NCBI GenBank assembly: GCA_028023455.1
Contig: JAQFVV010006197.1
Location: forward strand, 17,231,254 to 17,295,253
Length of the DNA stretch: 64,000 nt
Direction of reading: 5' to 3'
From: Epiperipatus broadwayi
Taxonomy: Eukaryota > Onychophora > Udeonychophora > Euonychophora > Peripatidae
The notes below the pieces were generated by a model. It had not been told where the DNA came from, did no database searches, and worked only from the letters and a program-made list of their open reading frames with translations. Made by a program: the position numbers and the translations under genes. Positions 47,550 through 58,818 of this stretch are shown here, piece after piece. How positions within the stretch are numbered: the stretch's first letter is position 1; the number at the start of each line of letters is the position of its first letter.

Positions 47550-48900
47550 AGTAACATAACATACACACACAATAATTGTTGTTAACCAAAAAATGTAAAT
47601 TATTATTTAAAAATACACAAAAACACCCCTCCCACTAATTGTTGTCAATCAAATGTAAACAAATTAGAGTAACGAAAATTATTATTTAAAGGTTTCTTTA
47701 ATTTTGTCACTTAAATTTTTAAAAACAGTATTACTATTTAAATACAACCCAAATTACTATTTAAACGTACACCAAAAAAGATCCTTTCTTGTCAATAATA
47801 ATCAAATTAAGAACTATTATTGTCCTATTGTCAAAAATATTAGGTTTTTGGGAAACCAAAACAATAATTTATAAACGAAAAAAAAGTCAATCATTTGTCA
47901 ATCAAATGTAATAAATAAAAGTAACTTCAATTTTGATTTAAACATACACACACAAAAAAAAACCCTTTCTCCAAATAATTGCTGTCGGCAATCAAATGTA
48001 AAATAAAAAGGAAGGTAAATTAGTATTTAATCATCATCCAAAAACACCCACCCTTCTCACTAATTATTGTCAGCAATCAAATGTACACCACCACTAAAAG
48101 TAACGTAAACTACTATTCTTTAAACGGTTACACCCTTTTCCCCAATAATTGCTGTCTACAATCGTACATATAAAAAAACACCCCTCCCAATAATTAGTGT
48201 CAAACAAATGTAAACCAATCAAAGTAAGACGGTAACTTATTATTTAAACGTAACCCAAATTACTATTTGAAACTACACCGAAAAACAACCTTTTGTCAAT
48301 AAAAATTAAACAAACAACAACTATTATTGTCCCATTGTCAAAAATATTTATTCGTAGAAACAAAAGTCATAATTTATAAACGAAAGGAAGTCATATCGGT
48401 CGTTAATCAAATGTAAACCGATAAAAGTAACGGTTTTAATTTTTATTTAAACATACACACACACGCGAAAAAAAAAAAACACTTCTTCCGATAATTGTTG
48501 TCGGCAATCAAACGTAAATCTATCAAAGTAACGTAAATTATTATTTAATCGTACACAAAAACACCCCTCCCACTAATTGTTCTCGGCAATCAAATGGAAA
48601 CCTATCAAAGTAATGTCAATTATTATTTAAAGATCCATCCAAAAAAACTCCGTTCTCTCTTAAATTTCGGCAATCCAATTTTACAAAAACAGTAATACTA
48701 TTTTTTTAAAAAAAAAACAAATTACTATTTGAACACACACCAAAAAAGACCCGTTCTCTCTTAAATTTCGGCAATCCAATTTTACAAAAACAGTAATACT
48801 ATTTAAAAAAAACAAAACACAAATTACTATTTGAACACACACCAAAAAAGACCCGTTCTCTCTTAAATTTTGGCAATCCAAAAAAAAACCAACTATTATT
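47550..48900. repeat. Long degenerate minisatellite inside Merlin-like element 1
   Basis: About 12-15 diverged repeats of roughly 80-110 bp. Recurrent words are AATTGTTGTCGGCAATCAAA, TGTAAAYCTATCAAAGTAAC, GTAAATTATTATTTAAACGT and ACACAAAAACACCCCTCCC. The last three units (48650-48880), with CCGTTCTCTCTTAAATTT and CAATTTTACAAAAACAGTAA, are the most alike, which suggests recent expansion at that end. The 143-codon minus-strand frame here is a by-product of the repeats. Confidence 0.85.
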
Positions 48901-49927
48901 ATACCATCGTCAAAAATATTATTTGGGAAAAATAATTCAGAAATGAAAGAAAGTAAACTTTGTAAACAAACAAACAAAAAAAAAATCAATATTAATATAT
49001 AATCGCTGGCCCGGAAACGTTGTATTAATGTGTTTTTGATTAGAAATCGTGCCTCTAGCGACTGACACGAAGGATCAGATGACAACCTGATTTTTTTATC
49101 AAACGCAAACATATATAAAATTACACATTATCAATTGATTTTAAACTTAAAAGTCAGACAGAAGTTCATAAGCTTGAACAAAAGTTCTTAATTATTTTTA
49201 AATTTAGAGTTCATGTCAATATAGCTTACGGTAGAAGAGTCCAGGCTCCTGTTTTTTTAATTCCCGCGACGTCTCCATTGGAAAATATTGTTCTGGAGGT
49301 GGCATTAGCTGGTTCCATTCTGGTATCACAGTCTTTTCATTTTTTTTTTTTTTAAATAAGAGAGAGAACGACAAGTGCGTCTTGTCTTTCGTCTCCCCAA
49401 ATCAAGTTCGAAAACCCACTGGAACTCAATATTTTTCTTTTTATAGTCCTCCTATGAATTCCATGAACAAAGACGTCACTGTTCCATTTTTTCGCTATGG
49501 TCCGGGTCTTTATTTGCTGCTTCTATATTGGACAAGCTAATTCTTTATTCCTTATCTAATTTTGATCTGACTTTTTAATTACACAGCTTTTGGATAATTA
49601 ATAAACAATCATTTCCATTTACAAAAATATTTTATCTTTAAGTCTTGTACTTTTTTTATAAAAAAGTACGTTCAAATACTTGTTTGTTTTTTTAAAAAAA
49701 AATATTTTTAAAGTTCTGAATCTGTGCGAATATATATGTTTAACAAACATTTTAATTTTAGCATTTAGTTTTTTTTTTTTAATGGATTTTATTTTTATTT
49801 GCGAACTTTAAGATTTTATTTTAAATTAATGTAATGACATATTTATATATCGTTACAGCATATATATATACAGAGCAAAGATAAATAATTCATACAAAAA
49901 AAAATTCTTAAGAAAGGAATTAATGTG

Positions 49928-50217
49928 CTATTGCTGCGGAATTGTGGGGCACACAAAAAGGAGAGCAAATTTAAATTGGAAAAATGCTGTATTTGTGAGA
50001 TTAAAGATACTTATCGGGTTTGAAAAAAAAAAATATTGTAAAAAACAAGCCATGCCTGGACTTAAAGGGAGGCAGATCTTGTAGAAAAGCAGAGATAAAG
50101 ATGCTAAGCAAACCAAACAACAGCCAAATTATATTGGATGTAACCATTTGTGGAAATAAAATCAATATGGAGGTTGACAATGGTGCTGAATTATCAATTC
50201 TATCTCTGAAGAAATAG
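49928..50217 (+). pseudogene. Gypsy zinc knuckle and aspartic protease relic
   Basis: CYCCGIVGHTKR is a decayed CCHC knuckle, followed by a linker and IILDVTICGNKINMEVDNGA with ELSILSLKK. The protease active-site D-(S/T)-G-A has become D-N-G-A, so catalysis would be lost even without the stop that follows. This is pol continuing from the gag at 41930. Confidence 0.7.
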
Positions 50218-50499
50218 AATAAAATTAATGTTAAATCCAAAGAGAGAGTGAAATTGCATAAGACAAATGCAATGGTCACAGATGTGAATGAAAACAGAAT
50301 ACACATTTGTGGAAAAGTTTCTGTTCCAGTGAAAGTAAAACAAAATTTAAATGTTTTACCATTGTGTATTGTAAAAAAAAAACATTGCTACTTGTTCAAA
50401 ACTGATTCCATCCCTTAGGCATATGTGTTAACATAATAAAAATCAAATTACAAATGGAAATCAGAACTAAGTTTCTCAGCTATTTAAATGGAAAATAGC

Positions 50500-51180
50500 T
50501 GAATTAAGAATGGGACCAGTAGATAAGGAATTAAATAAAGGTATATTACTTGCAGTGTGTAAATCATGGAAAGTTCCATATACTCTGAAGTCAAAGGTTG
50601 AAGAGACAATAAGGGATATGGAAAAAAAAGGGGTGTTATGACTTATAGAAAACTATTCATGGGCTATTTCTGTGGTTGTAATTATTAAACCAAATGGGGC
50701 TATTCATCTGCGGAGATTACCAAGTTTTTGTAAATAAATATATACATAAAAGTGTGCTTCATTCTTTGCAAAGACAGATTTAAAGTGTGCATTTTACCAG
50801 ATACCGGTTACAGAAAAAACAGCAGAATTGTTGACATTAAGTACCTTATCGGTATGTTTGAGTGGAATAAATTATCCTATGGGATAACAGTGGCTCCAAA
50901 CATTTTTCAAGCTATTTAGATGTTATACTAATTGTTGTCCAGTTGAAATCAGAGCTGGAAAAATGAGTAATAGAAGTGTGCTCAAAGCTAAATAAAGTGG
51001 AAGTAAGATTAAACACTCCCAAGTGCATTTAGGCAACTTTTCCAATTTCTGGAGCATATGATAAATAAGAATGGAAAGTGCTCTAATCCTGAGAAAATGA
51101 GATCTATAAAAGAAGTCACTTCTCCAAAGAATGTACAAGATTTAAAAATTTTCTTGGATTGTTAAATTTCTACAAAACTT
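50500..51180 (+). pseudogene. Gypsy reverse-transcriptase relic
   Basis: VVIIKPNGAIHL and a CGDYQVFVNK segment (50660-50740), then a FAKTDLKCAFYQIPVTEK segment (50765-50830), MFEWNKLSYGITVAPNIFQ (50850-50910) and YLDVILIVVQ (50915-50945). The catalytic Y-(V/L)-D-D is Y-L-D-V, so one aspartate is gone. VTSPKNVQDLKIFLD (51115-51160) is the usual post-catalytic segment. Frameshifts separate these blocks. Confidence 0.75.
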
Positions 51181-51289
51181 TTTTTACAGGGTAAATCACA
51201 TGTATTAACACCATTGTATGATTATTTATTACGTACGGTAAACATTGGTAATGGACTGAAGAGCATAAAGTAACATTCCAGAAAGCAAA

Positions 51290-51710
51290 GGACTTATGGA
51301 TATCAAAGAAACTCTTAGTACGGAATGATCTGGAAGTGGCAATTACTACAGATGCTTAGGATTTTTGGAGAAGGAACTGTCATCTCATATCGGTATGGTA
51401 GAGGCAAATGTCTGATTGCTTATGCCTCCAGAATTTTATCATTAACTGAAAAAAATTATAGTCAATTAGATAAAGAAGTTCTTAGTATTAATATTTGGAA
51501 TAAAGAAATTCCATCAATATACCTATGGTTGTAGTTTTACAGTATGCAAGGATCATCGCTCTTTATTTAGAATTTTCGGAAATGATAAAAAACGCCTGAA
51601 TATGCAAACCAGATACCTTTAAGGTGGATTAAGGTATTAGCAGCTTATTACAAGGCAGGAAAAGAGATTATGCATACTGATGCATTATCAGAACTACCTG
51701 AGAGAGAGAG
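51290..51710 (+). pseudogene. Gypsy RNase H relic
   Basis: LEVAITTDA (51330), LIAYASRILSLTEKNYSQL with DKEVLSI (51413-51490), PLRWIKVLAAYYKAGKE (51616-51670) and IMHTDALSELPE (51670-51704). The order and motifs are those of gypsy RNase H, ending in the A-D-A-L-S-R-L-P-type box. Broken by stops. Confidence 0.75.
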
Positions 51711-51775
51711 AGAGCTCAGCAGAAGTTTACAACTATCTGAGAGAGAGGGGGGGGGAGCTCAGCAGAAGTCTACAG
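51692..51775. repeat. Small tandem duplication with a purine run
   Basis: A roughly 40-bp unit, CTACCTGAGAGAGAGAGAG then AGCTCAGCAGAAGTTTAC, is repeated as CTATCTGAGAGAGAGGGGGG then AGCTCAGCAGAAGTCTAC. It sits at the end of the RNase H domain, where GAGAGA could have slipped. Confidence 0.85.
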
Positions 51776-51949
51776 AAGTAAACATGTTGGATACAATAAA
51801 TATTATAGAAAATCTTAAATAGTTCTAAAGTCGCTGAATGGATAAACAATGACCCTGGATATAGTGAGCTGAAGAATTAGATCAGTGGAGGATGCTCCAA
51901 AAGTCAGTCAAGTTCCACTGCTATGTCAATGGAATGTTATTCAGAGTTT

Positions 51950-52700
51950 GTCAATTTGTAATAGATATATCCTGATGACTGTCCGAGTGCTCATACCAAT
52001 GGAAGGATAAAAACTAGTATTAAAAGGTGTTACGTAATGAAGGTGCTCACATGTTCATATGTGTGGTGGCCTAAAATAAATGGAGAAATTAAACACAGTA
52101 ATAAGTTGACATGATTGCCAACCTGCGGCTGATTTACCAAAGAAAATTTATAAACCATGGAAAGTGACCAAGAAACCATGAGAATGTATAAATACAGATT
52201 ATGCAGGACCTATGAATGGATATCTAATAGTAATAGTAGATTCTTACTTCCAATGAGCTGAGTATAAGCTCATGAAAACTACGAATATTAAATATACTAT
52301 AAAAGCCTATGAGAAGTGTTTGCTACTCATGGATATCCTTAGATTCTGGTATCCAATAATGGGACAGGGTTCACTTCTGATTTTGAAACTTACTAAACAG
52401 ATAAAAACATTTGTCACATTCTTATTCCAGTTTACCATCCAGCCTCTAAAAGTTATGGATATGAAAGATGCACTGATAGAAATTATGTTCTGCCAGCCTT
52501 TTATCCCTAGTACTTCAAACAGTAAAGCGCTTGTAGAGTTGTTGTCTGGTAGAAAATGTCACACTCACTTATCTATGAATTTACTGATTAAAATAAGAAA
52601 TCAGAAAAAAAAAAAGGATTTCTAGTGCAGAAACAAACAATGTAAGCTTTGTGAAATTCAGGATTAGCAAAGCAGTATGGTTCTTCGAGATCTATTAAAA
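51950..52700 (+). pseudogene. Gypsy integrase relic
   Basis: INTDYAGPMNGYLIVIVDSY (52185-52250) holds the first catalytic Asp and the usual Y-A-G-P turn. NGTGFTSDFET-like sequence is readable by shifting frame (52350-52390) and is the second Asp region. Then PVYHPASNGY (52425-52460) and SNSKALVELLSGRKCH (52515-52563) follow, matching the H-P-x-(S/T)-N-G and P-A-E-L-L-x-G-R boxes. It is inactive. Confidence 0.7.
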
Positions 52701-53067
52701 AAAAAAGGATTCCCAGTACCATAGGTGAAGCATTATCTGAAGTCGTACAAGTGATTAAACCCGAAAATGGATGGCATGACTGAAGACATATAAATAATTT
52801 ACAAGAATAGCAACCAATCCTAAATTGGAAATTTTGATAAATGATGAACGTGACAATATTCCTTTAATTGAGCAGGATGATGTATTGCCTATTGGGCAGA
52901 ATATAAAAAATGAAGTTAAAGTGAATCAAGATGCTGATAATCTAAGTAATGATGAACAATTATTAAAGAATCAATTAATGGAAATACTGACCAAGATGAG
53001 AACCAAAGTAAGTCAGAGAAATTGGAGAAAGTCTGTCAAATACAGAGATTATTTTCTAGAATGAAGC

Positions 53068-53592
53068 AAGATACTGACAGTACAGATATTTTTTGTGGAG
53101 AAAAATCAACCTAGAAAAAAATGTAAAAAAAAATTTTTAAACAGTAATTAGTGCCACTAATAAAAAGAGATGAGATTCTTAGTGCATAGCAATCAACCAT
53201 AGTCAATAGAAAGAAATGACTGCCAACACATTCTCGAAACAGAGAAATGATAATGCTGAATGAAGGAAGTATTAGCAAATTGCTTTCTGATAAAGTTCAG
53301 AGGGAAAGAAATTCATTATAGTCTTTAATTAGAATAGTAAATAAACCATTAAAAGATTAATGAACTGTTTAGAAATTGGCAATGGGTGAAATAAGATATT
53401 TTCACACATTAAATATATTCAATTGCAAGTTAACAGAAAATTATCGTCAGTAATTTATTGTTATTTGTTACACTGTTTTATTTAATATCTCAGCACAGAG
53501 AAATAAACTTGCTGATACATACCTATGTCTTTGTTTATATTTATTTATTTTCTGCTGATAGGGCTAGGATTGTGTCCCACCATGAACACAGC
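53068..53592 (+). repeat. 3' LTR of the gypsy element
   Basis: Matches 40688-41311 from TGACAGTAC to CATGAACACA, with a deletion of about 100 bp near 53440. Purine-rich GAATGAAGCAAGA lies just before it and may be a weak polypurine tract. Confidence 0.75.
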
Positions 53593-54787
53593 ACTAGCAC
53601 TAAGAACTAATTTTATACTTTTTTTCAATATTTTAATTCTTTTTTGACTGGCTATCAAACTTCTTTAGGATTATTTATTTGCAAAAAAAAATAAAAAATA
53701 ATAATAGAAAATCTCGAAGATTTCTAGCAGCATGAGGTGGGGGTGTAGAAAGCAGTCATCTTTTAATATTGCAATACATCAACTATTTTTAAAAAAGTGA
53801 AAAATAAATTAATAAATTTTTTTTGACAAAATAAGAAGAGAAATAGATTGGGAATGTACTTCAAGATAGAGGAATTATAAGATATTCTGATGAGAATGGA
53901 ATGAATATAAGCAAAAAGATAGAAGAAACCATTTGATGATCTTTAAAAAAAAAGGAATAACTGTAAGTATTTAAAAAATAGGGCAAAAAATAGAAAACTT
54001 GGAAAAAGTACTGTGATTTAATACAGGATCTGTCAGCAGATAACTAATGATGGTGAAAATATTAAAAAAAAAATCTACTTAACATAATATGTGATCTAAA
54101 ATCAATTTTTCCAAATGCTAAAAAAAATTATTCCCCTCAAGTTTACACACATACATATATATTGTGAATATTCAGATTAATGATCAAGGTATTTAAAAAA
54201 AATAAATAAAGAAGTTTGTTGATCTTGTTTGATTTTTCTTGTGCTTGATAGATAGATAATGGAAGATCTTGGAAATACAGATTTAAATTGATCACCATGG
54301 CAACCTAAAGCTTTTAAATAGAATTGTTTACTGTTGATTCTAGCTTTAAAATAATAAATTCGCTATAATCAAACTTAAGAAAAACATATAGGTAAATAAA
54401 TAAATTTTGAAAACAATTCAGTACAATATAAGTTTACTTAAATAGGATCGATATTATTTTACATATTTCATGTATATTAATGCAGTCACCATAGTAACAT
54501 TATTACATATAATTCAATGTTTTTGTGTTATGTATATTGTTTATAAATTAATTTAAAAAAATATTATTATTAAAAAAATATATATGTGTAAATTATTTGT
54601 GTTTATAAAGTGACTAAAGGTTGTTATATCAATTTTGTATTTTGGTTTACAAATAATAGGAAAAATCTAATCGAATTTGGATTTAATTTTCATGTATCTT
54701 TTTCTCCAAACTTACATTACAAACGGCGCGAAAACCGCTGAAAAAATTTTGTTTGGTTTGAGCTTTATTAGAGTAGTATTCAGTGGT
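53593..54787. other. AT-rich spacer
   Basis: May contain more LINE-derived sequence (53820-54060), but no motif is firm enough to call. Confidence 0.35.
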
Positions 54788-54985
54788 TGTTATGATACCA
54801 GAACGTCAGAAAGAGAACCTATAAAAAGCCACAAAAGACTAGAAGAGTAGACTATCACCTTTTTGTGATTGCCACGAACGGACGTATTTTCTATGTTCTT
54901 ATAAATAAAAGTTCTTCAATATTTTTTTTTAACTGTTAAACCATAAAACATGAAAAAATAAACTTCAATTATCTGCCCGCTCAAT
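54788..54985 (+). promoter_or_regulatory. LTR-like promoter fragment
   Basis: A TATA box (CTATAAAAAGCCAC, at about 54830) is followed after about 75 bp by AATAAA (54904), then by ACCATAAAACATG and AATAAACTTCAATTATCTGCC. This TATA to poly-A spacing is typical of a short LTR. No partner LTR was found, so it could be a solo LTR or a host promoter. Confidence 0.35.
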
Positions 54986-57492
54986 CATTTGAAGGGCAGT
55001 TGTGAAGGATTTCCAAAGGGTAACGGCAGCAAAATGTAAAAAAAAAAGGAAACCTATAAAAAAAAATGCTTTATATAAAATCGGCTATTTTAGTTTTAAA
55101 AACAAAGATATTTCTGGTTTAAAGTTTGACGTATAACCACCGTTGGATTTGGATAAATATCGTGTCACAAGCTAAGAAACACTCAGGATCAACTGGATTA
55201 ATTCGCATCATAAAAAGGCTAATGAAATTGCACTTTCCTCTTTGGAAAGGAAAAGGACTGTTAGTGAAGCATTATAAAGTTCGACTTATCTTTTCTGAGA
55301 AATAAACTTCTATTTGCATCACAGTTTACTGAGGATAAGTAAATTGCAATGGACAAATAAATAGTGAAAACGGACAGACTATTATATATGGTATGATTTT
55401 TTTTTAATATATAAAAATGTGCGCATATTAATTTTTTTCACATATATTTGAAAAGGATGATTTGTATTTTATTTAAATTATCTTTAAGAGTAATAGAATT
55501 TGTTGAATAAAAATGATTGGAGAGATTCCTTATTAATTATTTGAACTTTTTGTCTAAATATATATATATATATTAACACAATTCGATGTTGTTGTTGTTT
55601 TTTTTTTTAGTATATGATTTGATGGTTGCATGTATAAAATTTAGTTTAAAACATCGAACAGACAAGAGATTCAAATATATCATATTATTTCATATTCATT
55701 TATCAGTTATTATTTTGATCAACAAATAGGCTTCGATCTCATCCTATTTCATATCTTTGGTATCTGTTATATATAAATTTTTCAATAAAATATCCAAAAG
55801 TCTCTCCATTCATTCATTCATTTTTTTTTATGTCGTTATTGTTTTTGCAGCACATTTTAGAGATACACATAGTAATTTTATCATTTTTATTTATTCAATC
55901 AATCTGAAATATAAATTAATTTCCTATGTATTTTGTTATTAATCTTGCCAATTTTCTTTTATATAATCAAATAAATTGAGTGATTCAAATGACAAGTCTC
56001 CCTTAATTTTTTTTTTATTATTTGGATTGCATAAGATGACATAGCTATTTAAATGACAAGGTTCAAACTCAGCTTGGTAAGTGAGCTAAATATAAGATAT
56101 GGTATGTTTTGCATATTAGTATTTTATTTTATTCCCATATGAATTTTATATTTATATTTGCATTCGAATATTATATATATTATCATTTATCTTAGTTAAT
56201 ATTACAAAGTCAATCATTTCTATGTTTGTCTGATTCCGTCATAAAAATCTAAATAGATCGTACTTTATTATTGGTTCAGAATAACTAGTCTCAGATATTT
56301 TTAAAATTTCTCTAGAATAAAGAGTACAAACTTTGTTGAATAGTTTACTTGAATATTATCTTTAAATTGGGATAAATCTAAATTATAATCATATATTTTA
56401 ATTATTGCCAACCAATTTTACATTCAATTGTTTAAAGATTCAAATAAATAATATTAATACTCATAGGTGAATAAACATCCGATGGAAACTTAACATATCT
56501 TTTATATAATATGATTGAACATTATGAAGTCAGAAATTAGCTAATAAATTCTAGTGAAGTATTCTATTTTAACACATAAATGAAGCAATAGTTAAGTATC
56601 ACTTTATTGGAAGATATGAATAAATTATTTGTACATTACTTTATAGCTTCTTATTAAACTAGATGCAGATTAATTTGTTTAACATTTAAAGGAGTGCATA
56701 AGTTTTCAAAGTGTCTTATAAAATGATATTAAAACTAGTTGATGTCAATAGAAAATTATTAATTAAAGATTGGAGTAGAAAGAATTGTGTATCGCTTATT
56801 GACGCGAATGTTTATACTTTCTATTTAGCGTTTATTAAACTAGATATATATTTGAGTCAAGTATTATTTTGTTTTGATATTTAAATAGTGTCTATATGTA
56901 AAATGTTTTGTAAAATACAATTATAGGTACTTAGAAGATTATCCGTTAAGATAAAATGCAGCATCTTTAAATAATGAAGTAGATTTAAATTACTACAATA
57001 GTAATAGGCTAATAAAATATATAGTGGAATCTGTTTTAGTTATTGATTGGATTTGATTTTCATTAAATTGATAACCAAGTAGTTAACCTAAACATATATT
57101 ATTGTCTAGGGCAATAGTAGACGGTTTCACTGCTCATTGCAGTTTATGTTGTAATTGTGATGGATTTGTTGATGTCTGGAGCAGATAATCTCATTATTCT
57201 TTCGTTTCACATATAGTTTAAACAAATTAGACTTTAAGAGATTATTTGTGCTTTGTGATGGTTTATTACATAATAATAGATCCGATTGAGCTAGACTAGA
57301 TTAATTTAAATTAGTTTTTAGATTTTTTATCAGATCAGATTGATCATCACAACCATCACCTGCATTCATCAATTACATCAGTTACAAAATGGCATCAACG
57401 TTTGGGACCTTCTTTCTTCAATTTAAATGGAATACAGCAACCATCAATTCCATCAGTTACAATATAGATGATAAGATTCCTTATTAAAAAAT
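54986..57492. other. AT-rich spacer
   Basis: Nothing recognised apart from a TA microsatellite near 55558-55575 and ATCA-rich short repeats at 57340-57460. Confidence 0.4.
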
Positions 57493-57928
57493 GGTACGGA
57501 TACATATGACAATCCATTCTGCTTGATGGCATTGCTGCTATCCCAAAGTAGTTGAAAATACCATTTATCAGGCATAACTTCTCAATTGCTATCAGCAATT
57601 GAGTCTTTTGGCTAACAGCGGCCTTTAGCATGTTTTGCGATCAATTCCTCTCACAATTCATACTTAGTCTACCGTATCAGTTAGCTCTAGTATGTGTTGC
57701 TTTACCCTCTATACAAATGCTGACACTTAACATATTGCTAACTTATCATGATAGGGTGCGGTCAGAAGTAATCATTTTCAAACGTAAATGAATTACTATA
57801 AGGTCCTCCAAATTGTCACACTGTATCCAATGCCCCCCTTCCCATGGTGTTAAAATTCGGAAATGTGGCAATTCGGCCTTCGTGATTCTAATGTCTCGTA
57901 CCTTGTGAGAGCTTGAATTGGTCAAAAA

Positions 57929-58177
57929 ATGGCTACTTGTGAAAAAATGTTTTCATTCAAGCTGTCTCTATTGCCTAATACAGAAGCATCCATTGTGGCC
58001 TTCCTGCAAGAGAAACAAATTCTACCAACAGAGAAGACAAGTGTGTGTGTTGGGAAGATGGATGTAAGGAAATGTAGGACCTATGAGATGAAATGCAGTT
58101 CTTGCTGTCAAAGGTGTTCTGTTCGTAATGGTACCTGGTTCAATGGCTACACAAAAATCAAACTCTGTTTGAAGTAA
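57929..58177 (+). CDS. Intact 82-codon zinc-ribbon frame of a Merlin-like element
   Basis: MATCEKMFSFKLSLLPNTEA, then IVAFLQEKQILPTEK, VCVGKMDVRKC, MKCSSCCQRCSVRNGTWF and NGYTKIKL before a TAA. The N-terminus matches Merlin/IS1595 transposases up to the (K/N)-G-(S/T)-W-F box and then ends; the usual transposase continues for about 200 more residues. The expected C-x-C or C-x-x-C of the first knuckle is reduced to one Cys (CVGK), so zinc binding may be impaired. If expressed, it would be a short DNA-binding fragment; that role is inference. Confidence 0.55.
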   Translation: MATCEKMFSFKLSLLPNTEASIVAFLQEKQILPTEKTSVCVGKMDVRKCRTYEMKCSSCCQRCSVRNGTWFNGYTKIKLCLK

Positions 58178-58179
58178 TA

Positions 58180-58700
58180 AAATAAACATTATTCATAAAA
58201 CATTTAACAAACTAACATTTTGCAAATATATTAAATTACGGTCCCCCCCCCAAAAAAAAAAAAAAGTTAAAATAAAGGAACATTTATTACCAACAAAAAG
58301 AAAATGGTTATTGAGGCATTGTTTATCAACCAAAAATAAAACTATGTTTGAAGTAATCAAATAAATGTTAGTGAAAAAAAAGGTAACAAACAAACATTTT
58401 GCAAATATATGTAATTAATTTCCAAAAAAAACCTAACATAAAGGAACATTTCTTATAAAAGAAAAAAATATTATTTATTTTTTAAAAAATGTAAAATAAA
58501 CGAACATTTATTACGAAACCAAAAAAAGGTAATTAGTTTCAAAAATAATAAAATTTAAAATTTCTTACAAAAGAAAAAAAATATTGGTTATTTTTAAAAA
58601 AAGCTAAAATAAAACAACATTTATTACAAAACCAAAAAAAGTAATTAGTTTCAAAAATAATAAAATAATGTAATTTTAAAGAGTGATCTGTGTATTGTTT
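58180..58700. repeat. A-rich tandem repeats in Merlin-like element 2
   Basis: Recurrent words are ACAAACAAACATTTTGCAAA, AAATAAAGGAACATTTATTA and CCAAAAAAAGGTAATTAGTT, with a period of about 90-130 bp and 4-5 diverged copies. They occupy the same position as the minisatellite of element 1. Confidence 0.7.
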
Positions 58701-58818
58701 ACTTGTTAAAATATTAAAGAAAATGTAATGGCCCGGTAACGTTATATTGGTGTGTATTGTTGGAGGGACAACGCCATCAAGTGGGATGGATTGTCATATG
58801 TATCAGTACCTAAAAAAT

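Larger units (their letters stand above)
46612..49087 (+). mobile_element. Merlin-like element 1 (2.48 kb)
   Basis: Terminal inverted repeats of about 46 bp start GGTTGTCATCTGATCCTTCG, with two mismatches. A perfect 8-bp duplication, TGATTTTT, flanks it (46604-46611 and 49088-49095), and the sister LTR copy at 44090 shows the undivided site. The interior holds a zinc-ribbon transposase start (47191-47533), a long minisatellite (47550-48900) and the subterminal motif GGCCCGGAAACGTTGTA at 49008, starting 80 bp from the 3' end. The catalytic domain is missing, so it cannot move by itself. Confidence 0.9.
41935..49857 (-). mobile_element. Composite LTR element with inverted arms, inserted in gypsy gag
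   Basis: Both outer ends begin TGTAAYGATATATAAATATG pointing inward, and the insertion is flanked by GCAT at 41931-41934 and 49858-49861. Reading the minus strand from the right: a full LTR (49857 to 45381, interrupted by a Merlin element), a tRNA-Lys-type primer site (45378-45361), about 500 bp of internal DNA (45360-44853), a second LTR (44852 to about 42935, lacking its last 75 bp), and then an inverted first half of an LTR (41935-42934). There is no gag or pol. It resembles a TRIM-like or internally deleted LTR element whose 3' LTR end was replaced by an inverted LTR half. Confidence 0.75.
45381..49857 (-). repeat. 5' LTR of the composite element, containing Merlin-like element 1
   Basis: The LTR starts TGTAACGAT at 49857 and ends ATCGTTATA at 45381, so its ends are near-inverted repeats of 9 bp (last base pair CA to TA). 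Without the Merlin insertion (46612-49095) it is about 2.0 kb. The part 45456-46603 is nearly identical to 42937-44090. Confidence 0.75.
40688..53592 (+). mobile_element. Gypsy element with nested insertions
   Basis: Paired LTRs at 40688-41311 and 53068-53592 flank gag and pol relics on the plus strand. The interior is split at 41935-49861 by a composite LTR insertion. Without it the element is about 5 kb, normal for the K02A2.6-like gypsy group. LTR copies differ by many substitutions and a deletion of about 100 bp in the 3' copy, so the element is old. A clear primer-binding site was not recognised after the 5' LTR. No flanking target duplication was identified. Confidence 0.8.
57493..58810 (+). 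mobile_element. Merlin-like element 2 (1.32 kb)
   Basis: Terminal inverted repeats of about 43 bp begin GGTACKGATACATATGACAA. A perfect 8-bp duplication, TAAAAAAT, flanks it (57485-57492 and 58811-58818). The interior has an intact short frame for the transposase N-terminus (57929-58177), A-rich tandem repeats (58180-58700) and the motif GGCCCGGTAACGTTATA at 58730, starting 81 bp from the 3' end. The catalytic domain is absent, so it is non-autonomous. Confidence 0.85.

Noticed and set aside
47550-48900. CRISPR-like regular array
   Set aside because: Units vary in length and sequence and there are no constant repeats with unique spacers; it is a transposon-borne minisatellite in a eukaryotic genome.
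48681-49112. 143-codon minus-strand open frame
   Set aside because: It lies in minisatellite units and the Merlin terminus; the translation repeats itself with the repeats.
50001-50306. Minus-strand 101-codon frame
   Set aside because: Shadow of the gypsy protease region on the plus strand.
54720-54760. 22-nt micro-exon between TTTTTTCAG and GTAAG on the minus strand
   Set aside because: Too short to judge; no adjacent exons to test phase.
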